64,000 nt of DNA, taken from assembly GCF_000372825.1 (NCBI RefSeq), contig NZ_KB910516.1, positions 1,210,011 to 1,274,010 of the forward strand. Reading direction: 5' to 3'. Shown one piece after another: positions 35,717 to 45,952 of this stretch. The notes under the pieces were generated by a model. That model was given only the letters and a program-made list of their open reading frames with translations. It did not search any database and was not told the origin of the DNA. Position 1 is the first letter of the stretch; every line of letters begins with the position of its first letter. The DNA is from Methylobacterium sp. 77. GTDB lineage: Bacteria; Pseudomonadota; Alphaproteobacteria; Rhizobiales; Beijerinckiaceae. Made by a program: the position numbers and the translations under genes.

Positions 35717-37444
35717 TCAAAACAGGAAGTACCGCTGCGCCATGGGCAGCACCTCGGCCGGCTCGCAGACCAGCAACTCGCCGTCGGCGCGCACGTCGTA
35801 GGTCTCCGCGTCGATCTCGATATGGGGGGTGGCGTCGTTGAGGATCATGCTCTTCTTGGAAATTCCGCCGCGCACGTTCTCGACGGCGACGAGTCTCTTC
35901 TGGACCGCGAGCCTGTCGCCCAACCCGTCCTCGATGGCGGCCTTCGAGACAAAGGTGAGCGCGGTGGCAAAGGGAGACCGCCCGATCGCTCCGAACATCG
36001 GGCGGTAATGCACCGGCTGGGGCGTCGGGATCGAGGCGTTGGGGTCGCCCATGGGAGCGGTGGCGATCATGCCGCCCTTGATCACGAGATCCGGCTTCAC
36101 CCCGAAGAAGGCCGGCGTCCACAGGACGAGATCGGCGAGCTTGCCCGGTTCCACCGAGCCGACATGGGCGGAGACGCCGTGGGCGATGGCGGGGTTGATC
36201 GTGTACTTCGCGATGTAGCGGCGGGCGCGCAGGTTGTCGTTGCCGGTCGCGTCACCGGGAAGGGCGCCCCGCTGGCGCTTCATCTTGTCCGCCGTCTGCC
36301 AGGTGCGGATGACGACCTCGCCGACCCGGCCCATGGCCTGGCTGTCCGACGACATCATCGAGAGCGCGCCGATATCGTGCAGGATGTCCTCCGCCGCGAT
36401 GGTCTCCTTGCGGATGCGGCTCTCGGCGAAGGCGAGATCCTCGGGTATCGACGGCGACAGGTGGTGGCAGACCATGAGCATGTCGAGATGCTCGTCGATC
36501 GTGTTCTTCGTATAGGGCCGCGTCGGGTTGGTGGAGGAGGGCAGCACGTTCAGCAGCCCCGCCACCTTCATGATGTCCGGGGCGTGCCCGCCCCCCGCCC
36601 CTTCGGTGTGGAAGGCGTGGATGGTCCGGCCCGCGAAGGCGCGGATCGTGTCCTCGACGAAGCCGGATTCGTTGAGCGTGTCGGAATGGATCATCACCTG
36701 CACGTCGTGCAGGTCGGCCACGGTGAGGCAGGTGTCGATGGCCTGGGGCGTCGTGCCCCAATCCTCGTGGAGCTTCAGGGCGCAGGCCCCGGCGCGGACC
36801 ATCTCGACGAGGCTCTCGGGCCGGGAGGCGTTGCCCTTGCCGGCGAAGGCGAGGTTCATCGGGAAGCTGTCCGCCGCCTCGATCATCCGGGCGAGATGCC
36901 AGGGGCCGGGGGTGCAGGTGGTGGCGAAGGTGCCGTGCGCCGGGCCGGTGCCGCCGCCGAGCATGGTGGTGACGCCCGAACACAGGGCTTCCTCGATCTG
37001 CTGCGGGCAGATGTAGTGGATGTGGCTGTCGAACCCGCCGGCGGTGAGGATCTTGCCCTCGCCCGCGACGACTTCCGTACCCGGACCGACGACGATGTCG
37101 ACGCCCGGCTGGATGTCCGGGTTGCCGGCCTTGCCCAGCCTGGCGATGCGGCCCTTGACGATGCCGACGTCGCATTTCACCACGCCCCAATGGTCGAGGA
37201 CCACGGCGTTGGTGATGACGGTATCGACCGCACCATCCCGGTTCGTCACCTGGGATTGCCCCATCCCGTCGCGGATGACCTTGCCGCCACCGAACTTCAC
37301 CTCCTCGCCATAGGTGGTGTGGTCGCGCTCGACCTCGATCACCAGGGAGGTGTCGGCGAGACGGATCCTATCGCCCGTAGTGGGGCCGAACATGTCGGCA
37401 TAGGCCGAGCGGGGGAGAGAGGCGGGGCGGGGCGTGTTGGACAT
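35717..37444 (-). CDS. ureC: Urease alpha subunit
   Basis: This 575-residue catalytic subunit hydrolyses urea to ammonia and carbamate in the cytoplasm. Nickel-site residues are His141 and His143 (SHIHY), carbamylated Lys224 (ALKLHEDWG), His253 and His279, and Asp367 ([10 protein letters not shown]). The mobile flap is MVCHHLSP with Cys326 and His327. The ATG overlaps the stop of the preceding HD-domain gene as TGATG, so it is translated from the same message. Confidence 0.98.
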   Translation of the reverse strand: MSNTPRPASLPRSAYADMFGPTTGDRIRLADTSLVIEVERDHTTYGEEVKFGGGKVIRDGMGQSQVTNRDGAVDTVITNAVVLDHWGVVKCDVGIVKGRIARLGKAGNPDIQPGVDIVVGPGTEVVAGEGKILTAGGFDSHIHYICPQQIEEALCSGVTTMLGGGTGPAHGTFATTCTPGPWHLARMIEAADSFPMNLAFAGKGNASRPESLVEMVRAGACALKLHEDWGTTPQAIDTCLTVADLHDVQVMIHSDTLNESGFVEDTIRAFAGRTIHAFHTEGAGGGHAPDIMKVAGLLNVLPSSTNPTRPYTKNTIDEHLDMLMVCHHLSPSIPEDLAFAESRIRKETIAAEDILHDIGALSMMSSDSQAMGRVGEVVIRTWQTADKMKRQRGALPGDATGNDNLRARRYIAKYTINPAIAHGVSAHVGSVEPGKLADLVLWTPAFFGVKPDLVIKGGMIATAPMGDPNASIPTPQPVHYRPMFGAIGRSPFATALTFVSKAAIEDGLGDRLAVQKRLVAVENVRGGISKKSMILNDATPHIEIDAETYDVRADGELLVCEPAEVLPMAQRYFLF

Positions 37445-38004
37445 CAGGCGGCCTCTCGTGCCTCTGCGACGGCGCGGTCGAAAAGAGCGTCCAGCGCTGC
37501 GTTGACGCCGCGACAGCCGGCGACCACCTCTTTCGCCCAATCGATGTAGCGCGCCACGCGCTCGGCATCCCAATCCTCCGGAGGGCTGGTGACGAGCGAA
37601 TGCAGGTTGCTGATCTTGTCCGCGATCTTGATGGCGCGGGCGCCGGCGGACTTCTGCGGCGCCCGTTCGACCTGCAGACGCTTGCGCTCGGCCTTGGGCA
37701 GCGACTTGTCGTTGGTGACCTCCGCCACAAGTCCGGCGACGCGGCGACCGAACAACTGCTCGATCTCCTCGTTGCTGGTCCCGGTATCCTCCACCGTGTC
37801 GTGGAGCCAGCCCGCCGCCACCAGATCGGAATCCGGCGTCTCGGCGGTGGCGGCCAGCAGCGAGGCCACCTCGGCGAGATGGTTCACGTAAGGCTCGCGC
37901 GCCGCTCCTTTCCGGGTCTGTCCGACGTGACGCCGCGCGGCGAACTCGGCGGCGCGGGTCACGAGAAGGATGTGATCGCGCAAGCGGGACTCGTCGTCCG
38001 TCAT
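37444..38004 (-). CDS. HD-domain hydrolase inside the urease operon
   Basis: This 186-residue HD-superfamily protein resembles the (p)ppGpp hydrolase half of RelA/SpoT (MESH1-like). It has a [13 protein letters not shown] opening, [21 protein letters not shown] with the His-Asp pair, and [12 protein letters not shown]. It starts within ureAB's stop (ATGA) and ends within ureC's start (TGATG), so it is fixed inside the urease operon. It may hydrolyse an alarmone or another nucleotide; the link to urea use is unproven. Confidence 0.88.
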   Translation of the reverse strand: MTDDESRLRDHILLVTRAAEFAARRHVGQTRKGAAREPYVNHLAEVASLLAATAETPDSDLVAAGWLHDTVEDTGTSNEEIEQLFGRRVAGLVAEVTNDKSLPKAERKRLQVERAPQKSAGARAIKIADKISNLHSLVTSPPEDWDAERVARYIDWAKEVVAGCRGVNAALDALFDRAVAEAREAA

Positions 38005-38624
38005 AGAGGCCCCATCACGTCGCCGCGAAATCCATACACCGTCCGCGCGCCGAGCAACGGCACGAGCGAGACTTCCCGCGTGGCTCCCGGCTCGAACCGC
38101 ACCGCCGTGCCCGGCGCGATGTCGAGGCGCTGCCCCCTCGCCTTCTCGCGCTCGAAGGTCAGGCCGGGATTCACCTCGTAGAAATGGTAGTGCGAGCCGA
38201 CCTGGATCGGCCGGTCGCCGACATTGGCCACCGTGAGCAGGATGCGCGGGGCGCCCTCGTTGAAGACGATCTCGCCCGGCAGCGTCGTGACCGTGCCCGG
38301 CACGTCGACCGAGGGCGCGCCGCGGATCGGGTGGTGGACGGTGACGAGCTTGGTCCCGTCGGGGAACGTCGCCTCCACCTGGATGTCGTGGATCATCTCG
38401 GCGATGCCCTCCATCACCTGATCGGCGGTGAGGACATGGGCGCCGGCCTGCATCAGTTCGGAGACCGAGCGGCCGTCCCGCGCGCCCTCCACAACCGCAT
38501 CGGTGATGAGGGCGATCGCTTCGGGATAGTTCAGCTTGACGCCTCGGGCGAGCCGGTTGCGGGCGACCTGGGCGGCCATGGCGACGAGGAGCTTGTCCTT
38601 TTCGCGCGGGGTCAGGAGCACGGG
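38001..38624 (-). CDS. ureAB: Fused urease gamma-beta subunit
   Basis: This 207-residue fusion has UreA (gamma, residues 1 to about 100: [36 protein letters not shown]) joined to UreB (beta: [28 protein letters not shown], and [16 protein letters not shown] end). The start is GTG with GAGG five bases ahead; there is no ATG near the true N-terminus. Such a fusion is known in some alphaproteobacteria. It opens the visible urease operon; ureD is not found upstream. Confidence 0.95.
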   Translation of the reverse strand, partial: PVLLTPREKDKLLVAMAAQVARNRLARGVKLNYPEAIALITDAVVEGARDGRSVSELMQAGAHVLTADQVMEGIAEMIHDIQVEATFPDGTKLVTVHHPIRGAPSVDVPGTVTTLPGEIVFNEGAPRILLTVANVGDRPIQVGSHYHFYEVNPGLTFEREKARGQRLDIAPGTAVRFEPGATREVSLVPLLGARTVYGFRGDVMGPL

Positions 38625-38766
38625 AAACCTCGGGATGTGTTCGCGGGCGATGCAGACCGCAGGCAAGGACCGTGCGCGGGCAGCGACGTTCTCGCATCCG
38701 GTAGACGAGCGATAGGCGCACCCAACCGCATCGCCGATCCGTCCGCAAGTGCTGCCTCTCGGAGGC

Positions 38767-39183
38767 TCATTCCAGCGCCTTGCCCTCGATGCGGGACCGC
38801 GCAAGAGCATCCAGTAAAGTCTCGCTACGTGGACGCGTCAGTTCGGACCAACAGACAGCAGGAGAATAATACCCATCGGCTGTCGCGGCAGCAATTCGTT
38901 GTACAGCCCCGATCTCAGGAGGAGAGTCATCGCAGGAAACACCTTCTGCGTATCCTACGAGAATGATGCGCCCCTTCTTCTCACCCTTCCAACTCTTGAT
39001 GATCTTTGCCTTAGCTATGCATTCGAACTGACACTTTCGCTTCATACCGATGATCTTCACGTCGGCGACGAGTTTGGCACGTTCGAATGCATCTTCCGGA
39101 GAGATGCGCGAGCAATCGCAGGCCGCCGCGGGAGCTCCTCCTACCAAGACCAGGAAAACGATGGCCGTCAGTGGCTGCTTCAT
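38767..39183 (-). CDS. Exported TIMP/NTR-like cysteine protein
   Basis: This 138-residue exported protein has a signal peptide ending APAAA and a mature start at C22-D-C24 ([13 protein letters not shown]). That C-x-C followed by an A-x6-V-x-V-x-IIG strand resembles the TIMP/NTR fold. Other cysteines at CQFEC, SCDD and VCW suggest several disulfides. Base composition is well below the 70 percent GC of its neighbours, a sign of transfer. It stands just upstream of the urease operon but has its own start and is not clearly part of it. Confidence 0.68.
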   Translation of the reverse strand: MKQPLTAIVFLVLVGGAPAAACDCSRISPEDAFERAKLVADVKIIGMKRKCQFECIAKAKIIKSWKGEKKGRIILVGYAEGVSCDDSPPEIGAVQRIAAATADGYYSPAVCWSELTRPRSETLLDALARSRIEGKALE

Positions 39184-39421
39184 GCTCGGTCCCTAGCTCG
39201 TGATGAGCTTCATCGATGGCGGGATAAGCTGCCTGCCTGTATCGTCGCCAGCCAAATCGCCCGAGACGCGCTGCAGTCCAGCCCTGAAAAGGGCATCGGC
39301 CAAGCCGGCCTGCCTCGCGCGAGAGCAAGGCGCCGCCAGTTCGATTTGACTGGACTGCGCCGGACCGAAGACAGCATGGATGCTAGACCCTGCGGCGCTT
39401 TCGAACTCCCGTCCAGAACCC
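39184..39421. other. Divergent intergenic region before puuE
   Basis: About 240 bases of moderate GC separate the exported protein and puuE, transcribed in opposite directions. No gene or clear repeat seen; it should hold both promoters. Confidence 0.35.
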
Positions 39422-40336
39422 ATGACAGGCCCCGTGACCTATCCCCGCGACCTCGTCGGCTACGGCCGCAACCCGCCGCATCCGCATTGGCCGAACGGCG
39501 CGCGGATCGCGGTGCAGATCGTGCTCAACTACGAGGAGGGCGGCGAGAACTGCATCCTGCACGGGGACGCCGCCTCCGAGGCGTTCCTGTCGGAGATCGT
39601 CGGCGCGCAGGCCTGGCCGGGCCAGCGCCACATGAACATGGAATCGATGTTCGAATACGGCTCGCGGGCGGGCTTCTGGCGGATCCAGCGGCTGCTCGAG
39701 GCGCGCGGCATCCCCGTCACGGTGTTCGGCGTCGCCACCGCCCTGGCCCGGCATCCCGACATCGCCGCCGCCATGAAACAGGCCGGCTGGGAGATCGCCT
39801 GCCACGGGCTGAAATGGATCGATTACCGCGACTTCACCCGCGCCGAGGAGAAGGCGCATATGGACGAGGCGATCCGCATCCATACCGAGATCACCGGGGA
39901 GCGGCCGCGCGGCTGGTACACGGGGCGCTCCTCTGTCCACACCCTCGATCTTGGGGTCGAGGCCGGATTCACCTGGCTCGCCGATTCCTACGCCGACGAC
40001 CTGCCCTACTGGATCGAGGAGCCGAGCGGGCGCGGGCTCGTGGTGCCCTATACGCTGGACGCCAACGACATGCGGTGCGTCGCCCTCCAGGGCTTCAACA
40101 CCGGCGACCACTTCTTCACCTACCTGCGCGACACGTTCGATGCGCTCTACGAAGAGGGCGAGACCGCGCCGAAGATGATGTCGGTCGGCCTGCATTGCCG
40201 CCTCGTCGGAAGGCCGGGCCGGATCGGCGCGCTCGCCCGCTTCCTCGACCATATCGCCGCGCACGAGCGGGTCTGGGTGGCGCGGCGGATCGACATCGCC
40301 GAGCATTGGATGAAGACTCACCCGGGGGAAGCATGA
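39422..40336 (+). CDS. puuE: PuuE-type allantoinase
   Basis: This 304-residue metal-independent allantoinase is of the polysaccharide-deacetylase fold. Signature parts are YPRDLVGYGRNPPHPHWPNG, LNYEEGGENCILHGD, WEIACHGLKWIDYRDF and RPRGWYTGRSSVHTL. It opens allantoin to allantoate in purine breakdown, a source of urea. It lies between the urease and rut genes, fitting a nitrogen-scavenging island. Confidence 0.9.
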   Translation: MTGPVTYPRDLVGYGRNPPHPHWPNGARIAVQIVLNYEEGGENCILHGDAASEAFLSEIVGAQAWPGQRHMNMESMFEYGSRAGFWRIQRLLEARGIPVTVFGVATALARHPDIAAAMKQAGWEIACHGLKWIDYRDFTRAEEKAHMDEAIRIHTEITGERPRGWYTGRSSVHTLDLGVEAGFTWLADSYADDLPYWIEEPSGRGLVVPYTLDANDMRCVALQGFNTGDHFFTYLRDTFDALYEEGETAPKMMSVGLHCRLVGRPGRIGALARFLDHIAAHERVWVARRIDIAEHWMKTHPGEA

Positions 40337-40627
40337 CGATGTGCGGTCGATACGCTTGTGCGTTGGTGCCGATCCTGGCTCCCGTTCGACCTGCAGCCGC
40401 GAAGAAGACGATACTCGAACGGTGTACCTGTTCCTTCGGCACGGGCGCCGAGACGATGAACATGAGCGACTGCAGCCTCATGGGCGAGTGGACGCGGACG
40501 TGTCGGAGGGTTTCAGCCGATCTGTCCTGCGCTCCTTGAATGTGACGTTGCCGGACGGACAGGCGCTTTCGAGATCGACGCGCATCGCGACGAGGTCGGC
40601 TCGTTCGACGCATGAGGAGACGACCAC
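40337..40627. other. Gap between puuE and rutR
   Basis: 290 bases with lower GC. An open frame starts in the puuE stop (ATGA) and begins MTMCGRYA, recalling the opening of SRAP/YedK proteins, but the rest shows no likeness and ends after 68 residues. I treat it as non-coding or a relic. It should contain the rutR promoter. Confidence 0.4.
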
Positions 40628-41284
40628 GTGCCGCTGATCGCCGAGAAGCCGCCCCAGCGCCGCCGCCGCAAGGACGGCGAGGCGCGGCGCGAGGCGATCC
40701 TCGATGCCGGGCTGGAGGTGTTCTCTGGCCTCGGCCTGCACGGGGCGAGCGTGGACCGGCTCGCCGAGCGGGCCGGGCTGTCGAAGGCCAACCTGCTCTA
40801 CTACTTCCCCTCGAAGGAAGAACTCTACTTGGCAGTGCTGCGCCGCGTCCTCGACGTCTGGCTCGATCCCCTGCAGGAACTCGACGCCGAGAGCGAGCCG
40901 GCCCAGGCGATCCGGTCCTATATCCGCACCAAGCTCGTGCTCTCGCGCGATGCGCCTCAGGCCTCGCGGCTGTTCTGCCTGGAGATCGTCCAGGGTGCGC
41001 CGCTGCTGAAGGCGGAACTGGAAGGGCCGCTCCGCAGCCTGGTGGAGAGCAAGGCGGCGATCCTGCGCGGCTGGATCGAGGCGGGCCGCATCGGGCACCA
41101 CGACCCGCATCACCTGATCTTCTCGATCTGGGCCATCACCCAGCATTATGCGGATTTTTCCGTGCAGGTGAGCGCCATCACCGGGCGCGGCCTCGACGAT
41201 CCCGACTTTTTCGAGCGAACGGTGGCCAGCACGCAGGCGCTGATCCTGGCCGGGCTCGGCCTGAAAGAGACAGGCGCGGCGTGA
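40628..41284 (+). CDS. rutR: RutR, TetR-family regulator of pyrimidine use
   Basis: This 218-residue TetR-type regulator has the N-terminal helix-turn-helix (ILDAGLEVFSGLGLHGASVD, LAERAGLSKANLLYYFPSKEE). The C-terminal part matches RutR (RLFCLEIVQGAPLLKAEL, IWAITQHYADFSVQV). RutR is released by uracil or thymine and controls rut and purine/pyrimidine genes. Start is GTG with GGAGA ahead. It precedes the rut operon and a RutR-like box lies before rutA. Confidence 0.92.
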   Translation: MPLIAEKPPQRRRRKDGEARREAILDAGLEVFSGLGLHGASVDRLAERAGLSKANLLYYFPSKEELYLAVLRRVLDVWLDPLQELDAESEPAQAIRSYIRTKLVLSRDAPQASRLFCLEIVQGAPLLKAELEGPLRSLVESKAAILRGWIEAGRIGHHDPHHLIFSIWAITQHYADFSVQVSAITGRGLDDPDFFERTVASTQALILAGLGLKETGAA

Positions 41285-41372
41285 CGACCGGGTCCCGGCG
41301 CAATCCCGCCGACAGGCATCGGATGCCGTCGGCGGGGCCGCGATCCGTGAGATCCCGGCTCGAGACGGGCGC

Positions 41373-41732
41373 CTACTTCTTGGTGGAGAGATAAGCGATC
41401 ACGTCATCGATCTTCTTGTCGTCCGGGTAGCCGGGGAACACCATCTTGGTTCCGGCCACCTTGGCCTTCGGGTTCTTCAGCCACTCGTGCAGGTTCGCCT
41501 CGTCCCAGGTGATGCCCGATGCCTTGAGCGGCGCCGAGTAGGAATAGCCCTCCAGAGAGGCCGCCTTGCGCCCGACCACCCCCGTGAGGTCGGGGCCGAC
41601 GCCGCTCTTGCCGAACGCATGACAGGCCTTGCAGGGCGCGAACGCCTTCTCGCCCGCGGCGGCATCACCCTCCGCATGGGCGGCGGCCGGGAGCAGGAGG
41701 GCGACGAGGGCACCGAGCACGGAATATCGCAT
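41373..41732 (-). CDS. Small class I cytochrome c
   Basis: This 119-residue periplasmic cytochrome has a signal peptide (1-20, ending AHAE), one heme site CKACH and a Met ligand in KMVFPGYP. GVGPDLTGVVGRKA is the usual loop of cytochrome c2/c550 proteins. AGAGGAAAT precedes the ATG. It stands between rutR and rutA, on the opposite strand. It probably carries electrons in respiration or to a periplasmic dehydrogenase; a role in pyrimidine use is not expected. Confidence 0.9.
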   Translation of the reverse strand: MRYSVLGALVALLLPAAAHAEGDAAAGEKAFAPCKACHAFGKSGVGPDLTGVVGRKAASLEGYSYSAPLKASGITWDEANLHEWLKNPKAKVAGTKMVFPGYPDDKKIDDVIAYLSTKK

Positions 41733-42090
41733 GGCATTTCCTCTCTGTGGTTGTTTTGAATACCTCCAGGTTAGGTAAAGCCCAGGCTGAGAAGGCAATG
41801 GATCGAGGCGCACGATCACGAAAAGTTGTCGCGACGCATGGAAGCGCGCGCCTCTCGATTCGCCGCACGAGCCCCTCTTCCCGCACCCTGTTTCGGCAAA
41901 CTCCGCCTCCCCCGGAGGCAGAACGAAGAGAGTTTGTGCAAACGGTCCCATTCACCGATTCAGAGTTTGACCATTCGGTCTAAACAGCTACCGTTCACCA
42001 TAGGGCGGATCGGCGAATACAATCTCCGGCCTCATCCTTGACCGGCCCCGGCCCTGCCCATCCAATCTTCGCCAGCATAGCGAGGTGGCC
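41733..42090. promoter_or_regulatory. Divergent promoter region, cytochrome c / rutA
   Basis: 358 bases between the start codons of the cytochrome (minus) and rutA (plus). It holds the RutR-like box at 41967-41982. GAGG five bases before the rutA ATG is its ribosome site. No gene seen. Confidence 0.6.
41967..41982. promoter_or_regulatory. Candidate RutR operator
   Basis: TTGACCA-TT-CGGTCTA fits the E. coli RutR consensus TTGACCA-NN-TGGTCAA with two mismatches in sixteen positions. It is 109 bases upstream of the rutA start codon. Established RutR binding represses rut genes until uracil or thymine is present. Confidence 0.7.
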
Positions 42091-43202
<1,112 letters not shown>

Positions 43203-43203
<1 letters not shown>

Positions 43204-43934
43204 TGGTCGCCGGCTATCACGATGCGAGGGGGCGCCATGGCCGCGTCACCCTCCCCGCCCGGCCGGAGCCCATCGCCTTCGATGCGGAGGCCACGGCCCT
43301 CATCGTCGTCGACATGCAGAACGCCTACGCCACCAAGGGCGGCTATCTCGATCTCGCCGGGTTCGACGTCTCGTCCACCGGCCCGGTGATCGACCGGATC
43401 GCGCAGGCGGTGGCCGCCGCGCGTCGGGCCGGGATCAGGATCGTCTGGTTCCAGAACGGCTGGGATCCGGATTACGTCGAGGCGGGCGGCCCCGGCTCGC
43501 CGAACTGGCACAAGTCGAACGCCCTCAAGACCATGCGCGCCAAGCCCGGCATGAACGAGCGATTGCTCGCCAAGGGCACCTGGGACTACGCCCTGGTGGA
43601 TGCGCTGAGCCCCGAGCCCGGCGACATCGTGCTGGGCAAGCCGCGATACAGCGGCTTCTTCAACACCCAGCTCGACAGCCTGCTGCGCTCGGCCGGCATC
43701 CGCACCCTGGTCTTCACCGGCATCGCCACCAATGTCTGCGTGGAATCGACCCTGCGCGACGGATTCTTCCTCGAATATTTCGGCATCGTCCTGGCCGATG
43801 CGACGCATCAGGCCGGGCCGGACAGCCTGCAGGCGGGGGCGCTGTCCAATATCGAGACCTTCTTCGGCTGGGTCTCGGATGTCGCGAGCTTCGCGGCGGC
43901 TTTGGCCAAGCGGGACGCCGCGGCGGCGGAGTGA
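43203..43934 (+). CDS. rutB: Ureidoacrylate amidohydrolase RutB
   Basis: This 243-residue isochorismatase-fold cysteine hydrolase releases carbamate (then CO2 and ammonia) and aminoacrylate peracid from RutA's product. The catalytic Cys is in [18 protein letters not shown]; Asp is in IVVDMQNAY. Start is in the rutA stop (TGATG; a GTG one codon earlier is possible). A 234-bp gap with a palindromic repeat follows, then rutC. Confidence 0.95.
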
Positions 43935-43995
43935 CATCCCTCCTCCCACCGTTGCCTACTAGACTTGCATTCTAGACTTGCCTTCCACCCTCTCA

Positions 43996-44110
43996 CCTCA
44001 TCCTGAGGTGCCCGCGTCAGCGGGCCTCGAAGGAGGCTTCCAGGACCCTGTGAGCGAGCTGGAGACCTCCTTCGAGGCCTTCGCTACGCTGCGGCACCTC
44101 AGGATGAGGT
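43996..44110. repeat. Large palindromic repeat (BIME/RIME-like) in rut operon
   Basis: ACCTCATCCTGAGGTGC at the left end is perfectly complementary to the right end; further in, CCTCGAAGGAGG pairs with CCTCCTTCGAGG and TTCCAG with CTGGAG. Each outer arm can itself fold as CCTCA-TCC-TGAGG. This style is common in Rhizobiales intergenic repeats. It lies between rutB and rutC and may affect RNA stability or expression ratio. Confidence 0.85.
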
Positions 44111-44168
44111 CACGGGCGGGAAACAAGGGACCAGATCGACGATCGAACCAACGGGAGCACCACCGACC

Positions 44169-44558
44169 ATGCCCAAGACCGTCATCATCCCACCCGGCAC
44201 CGGCAAGCCGCTGGCGCCCTACGTTCCGGGAACGCTCGCCGACGGCGTGCTCTACGTCTCGGGAACCCTGCCGCTCGATGCGGAGGCCAACGTCGTCCAT
44301 GTGGGCGATGCCGGCGCGCAGACGCAGCATGTGCTGGAGACGATCAAGGGCGTCGTCACCGCCGCCGGCGGCACCATGGACGACGTCACCTTCAACCACA
44401 TCTTCCTGAAGGACTGGGCGGATTACGGCGCGATCAATGCCGTCTATGCCACCTACTTCCCCGGCGAGAAGCCGGCGCGCTACTGCATCCAGTGCGGGCT
44501 GGTGAAACCCGACGCCCTGGTGGAGATTGCGTCCATCGCGCATGTGGGCAAGCCGTGA
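44169..44558 (+). CDS. rutC: Aminoacrylate peracid reductase RutC (Rid family)
   Basis: This 129-residue YjgF/Rid-fold trimer acts in the uracil pathway, working on the aminoacrylate intermediate. It carries [22 protein letters not shown] and the family end [19 protein letters not shown], with the conserved Arg and Cys. Its stop overlaps the rutD start (GTGA). Confidence 0.94.
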   Translation: MPKTVIIPPGTGKPLAPYVPGTLADGVLYVSGTLPLDAEANVVHVGDAGAQTQHVLETIKGVVTAAGGTMDDVTFNHIFLKDWADYGAINAVYATYFPGEKPARYCIQCGLVKPDALVEIASIAHVGKP

Positions 44559-45334
44559 GCGCGGCGATCCATCACGAGATCCACGGGGACGGCGCGCGGA
44601 CCGTTCTGCTCTCGCCGGGGCTCGGCGGATCGTGCGGCTATTTCGCGCCGCAGATCCCGGCTCTGGCCGAGCGGTTCCGGGTGGTCGGCTACGACCATCG
44701 CGGCACCGGGCGCTCGCCCGACAGGCTGGAGGAGGGCCACAGCATCGCGTCGATGGCGGCCGACGCGCTGACGGTGATGGACGATCTCGGCATCGCCACA
44801 GCCGACATTGTCGGGCACGCGCTCGGCGGACTGATCGGCCTCGAACTCGCCCGCACCCATCCCGACCGGGTCGGGCGTCTCGTCGTCGTCAACGGCTGGG
44901 CCAGGGTCGATTCCGCGACGAAACGGTGCTTTGCCGCCCGCAAGGCCCTCCTCGCCCATGCCGGCCCGGAAGCCTACGTGGCGGCGCAGGCGATCTTCCT
45001 CTATCCGGCGCCCTGGCTGTCGCTCAATGCCGAACGGGTCGCGGCGGACGAGGCCCATGCCCTGGCGCATTTTCCGGGTGTGGAGAACACGGTCCGGCGG
45101 ATCGCGGCGCTGGAAGCCTTCGACCTCGGCGATCGTCTCGGCGGCATCCCGCACGAGATTCTGGTCATGGCCGCGGCCGACGACGTGCTCGTGCCTTACC
45201 TCCGCTCGGAACGACTCGCGGCGGATCTGCCCAACGCCACGCTGGATCTGGCCAAGAGCGGCGGCCACGCCCATAGCGTGACGCAGGCGGAGGCGTTCAA
45301 CCGCGCCCTCCTCGCCTTTCTCGACCGCCCCTGA
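44555..45334 (+). CDS. rutD: RutD alpha/beta hydrolase
   Basis: This 259-residue alpha/beta hydrolase-fold protein hastens aminoacrylate hydrolysis to malonate semialdehyde. [19 protein letters not shown] and [14 protein letters not shown] mark the fold. The nucleophile elbow reads GHALGG, with Ala in place of Ser; RutD of E. coli also has GHALG, so this is a family trait and not a mutation. VVNGWARVD and SGGHAHSV complete the match. GTG start in the rutC stop. Confidence 0.93.
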   Translation: MSAAIHHEIHGDGARTVLLSPGLGGSCGYFAPQIPALAERFRVVGYDHRGTGRSPDRLEEGHSIASMAADALTVMDDLGIATADIVGHALGGLIGLELARTHPDRVGRLVVVNGWARVDSATKRCFAARKALLAHAGPEAYVAAQAIFLYPAPWLSLNAERVAADEAHALAHFPGVENTVRRIAALEAFDLGDRLGGIPHEILVMAAADDVLVPYLRSERLAADLPNATLDLAKSGGHAHSVTQAEAFNRALLAFLDRP

Positions 45335-45351
45335 AATTGAAAGCGCCGGCC

Positions 45352-45882
45352 ATGACCGAGACGACGACGCCCCCGGTCGAGGCCGGGGCTTTTCGCGAGG
45401 CGATGGCCCATCTCGCCAGCGCCGTGCACCTCGTCACCACCGATGGGCCGGGCGGACGGGCGGGCTTCACCGCCTCCTCCGTCTGCAGCGTCAGCGACGC
45501 GCCGCCGACGCTCCTCGTCTGCATCAACCGCACCTCCTCGGCCTATGCGGCGGTGAGCGCCAACGCCGTCCTGTGCGTGAACACGCTGTCCGGCGAACAG
45601 GCCGGCATCGCCGGCGCCTTCGGCGGCCGCACTCCCATGGACGAGCGCTTCGCCGCGGCCTCCTGGGGCCGGCTCGCCACCGGGGCTCCGGTGCTGGAGG
45701 GGGCGCTCACCGCCTTCGATTGCCGCATCGTCGCGCGCCATGCGGTCGGCAGCCACGACGTGCTGTTCTGCGAGGTGGTGGATCTCGCCGAGCCCGGCGG
45801 CGGCCACGGCCTCGTCTATGCCGGCCGGCGCTACCATACCCTGCCCGTGACGACCGCTGCGGCCCGCGACGCGGCCGCCTGA
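45352..45882 (+). CDS. rutF: FMN reductase RutF
   Basis: This 176-residue flavin reductase supplies reduced FMN to Rut[45 protein letters not shown] and [10 protein letters not shown] are the split-barrel motifs. The ATG is taken; a TTG five codons upstream lies nearer the rutD stop. Follows rutD by 17 bases. Confidence 0.93.
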   Translation: MTETTTPPVEAGAFREAMAHLASAVHLVTTDGPGGRAGFTASSVCSVSDAPPTLLVCINRTSSAYAAVSANAVLCVNTLSGEQAGIAGAFGGRTPMDERFAAASWGRLATGAPVLEGALTAFDCRIVARHAVGSHDVLFCEVVDLAEPGGGHGLVYAGRRYHTLPVTTAAARDAAA

Positions 45883-45952
45883 CGGTCCGGTTCGGACCCG
45901 ACTGCCACGCTCCTTGCATCACGCGATCCCACCGCCCGGAGACGACGAGACC

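Noticed and set aside
40333..40539. A 68-codon frame starting in the puuE stop, opening MTMCGRYA like SRAP/YedK proteins
   Set aside because: Only the first six residues look like SRAP; the rest does not match and the length is far too short. Probably chance, or a worn relic.
44818..44836. RutD with Ala in place of the nucleophile Ser, as a possible inactivating change
   Set aside because: E. coli RutD also has GHALG there, so this is normal for the family.
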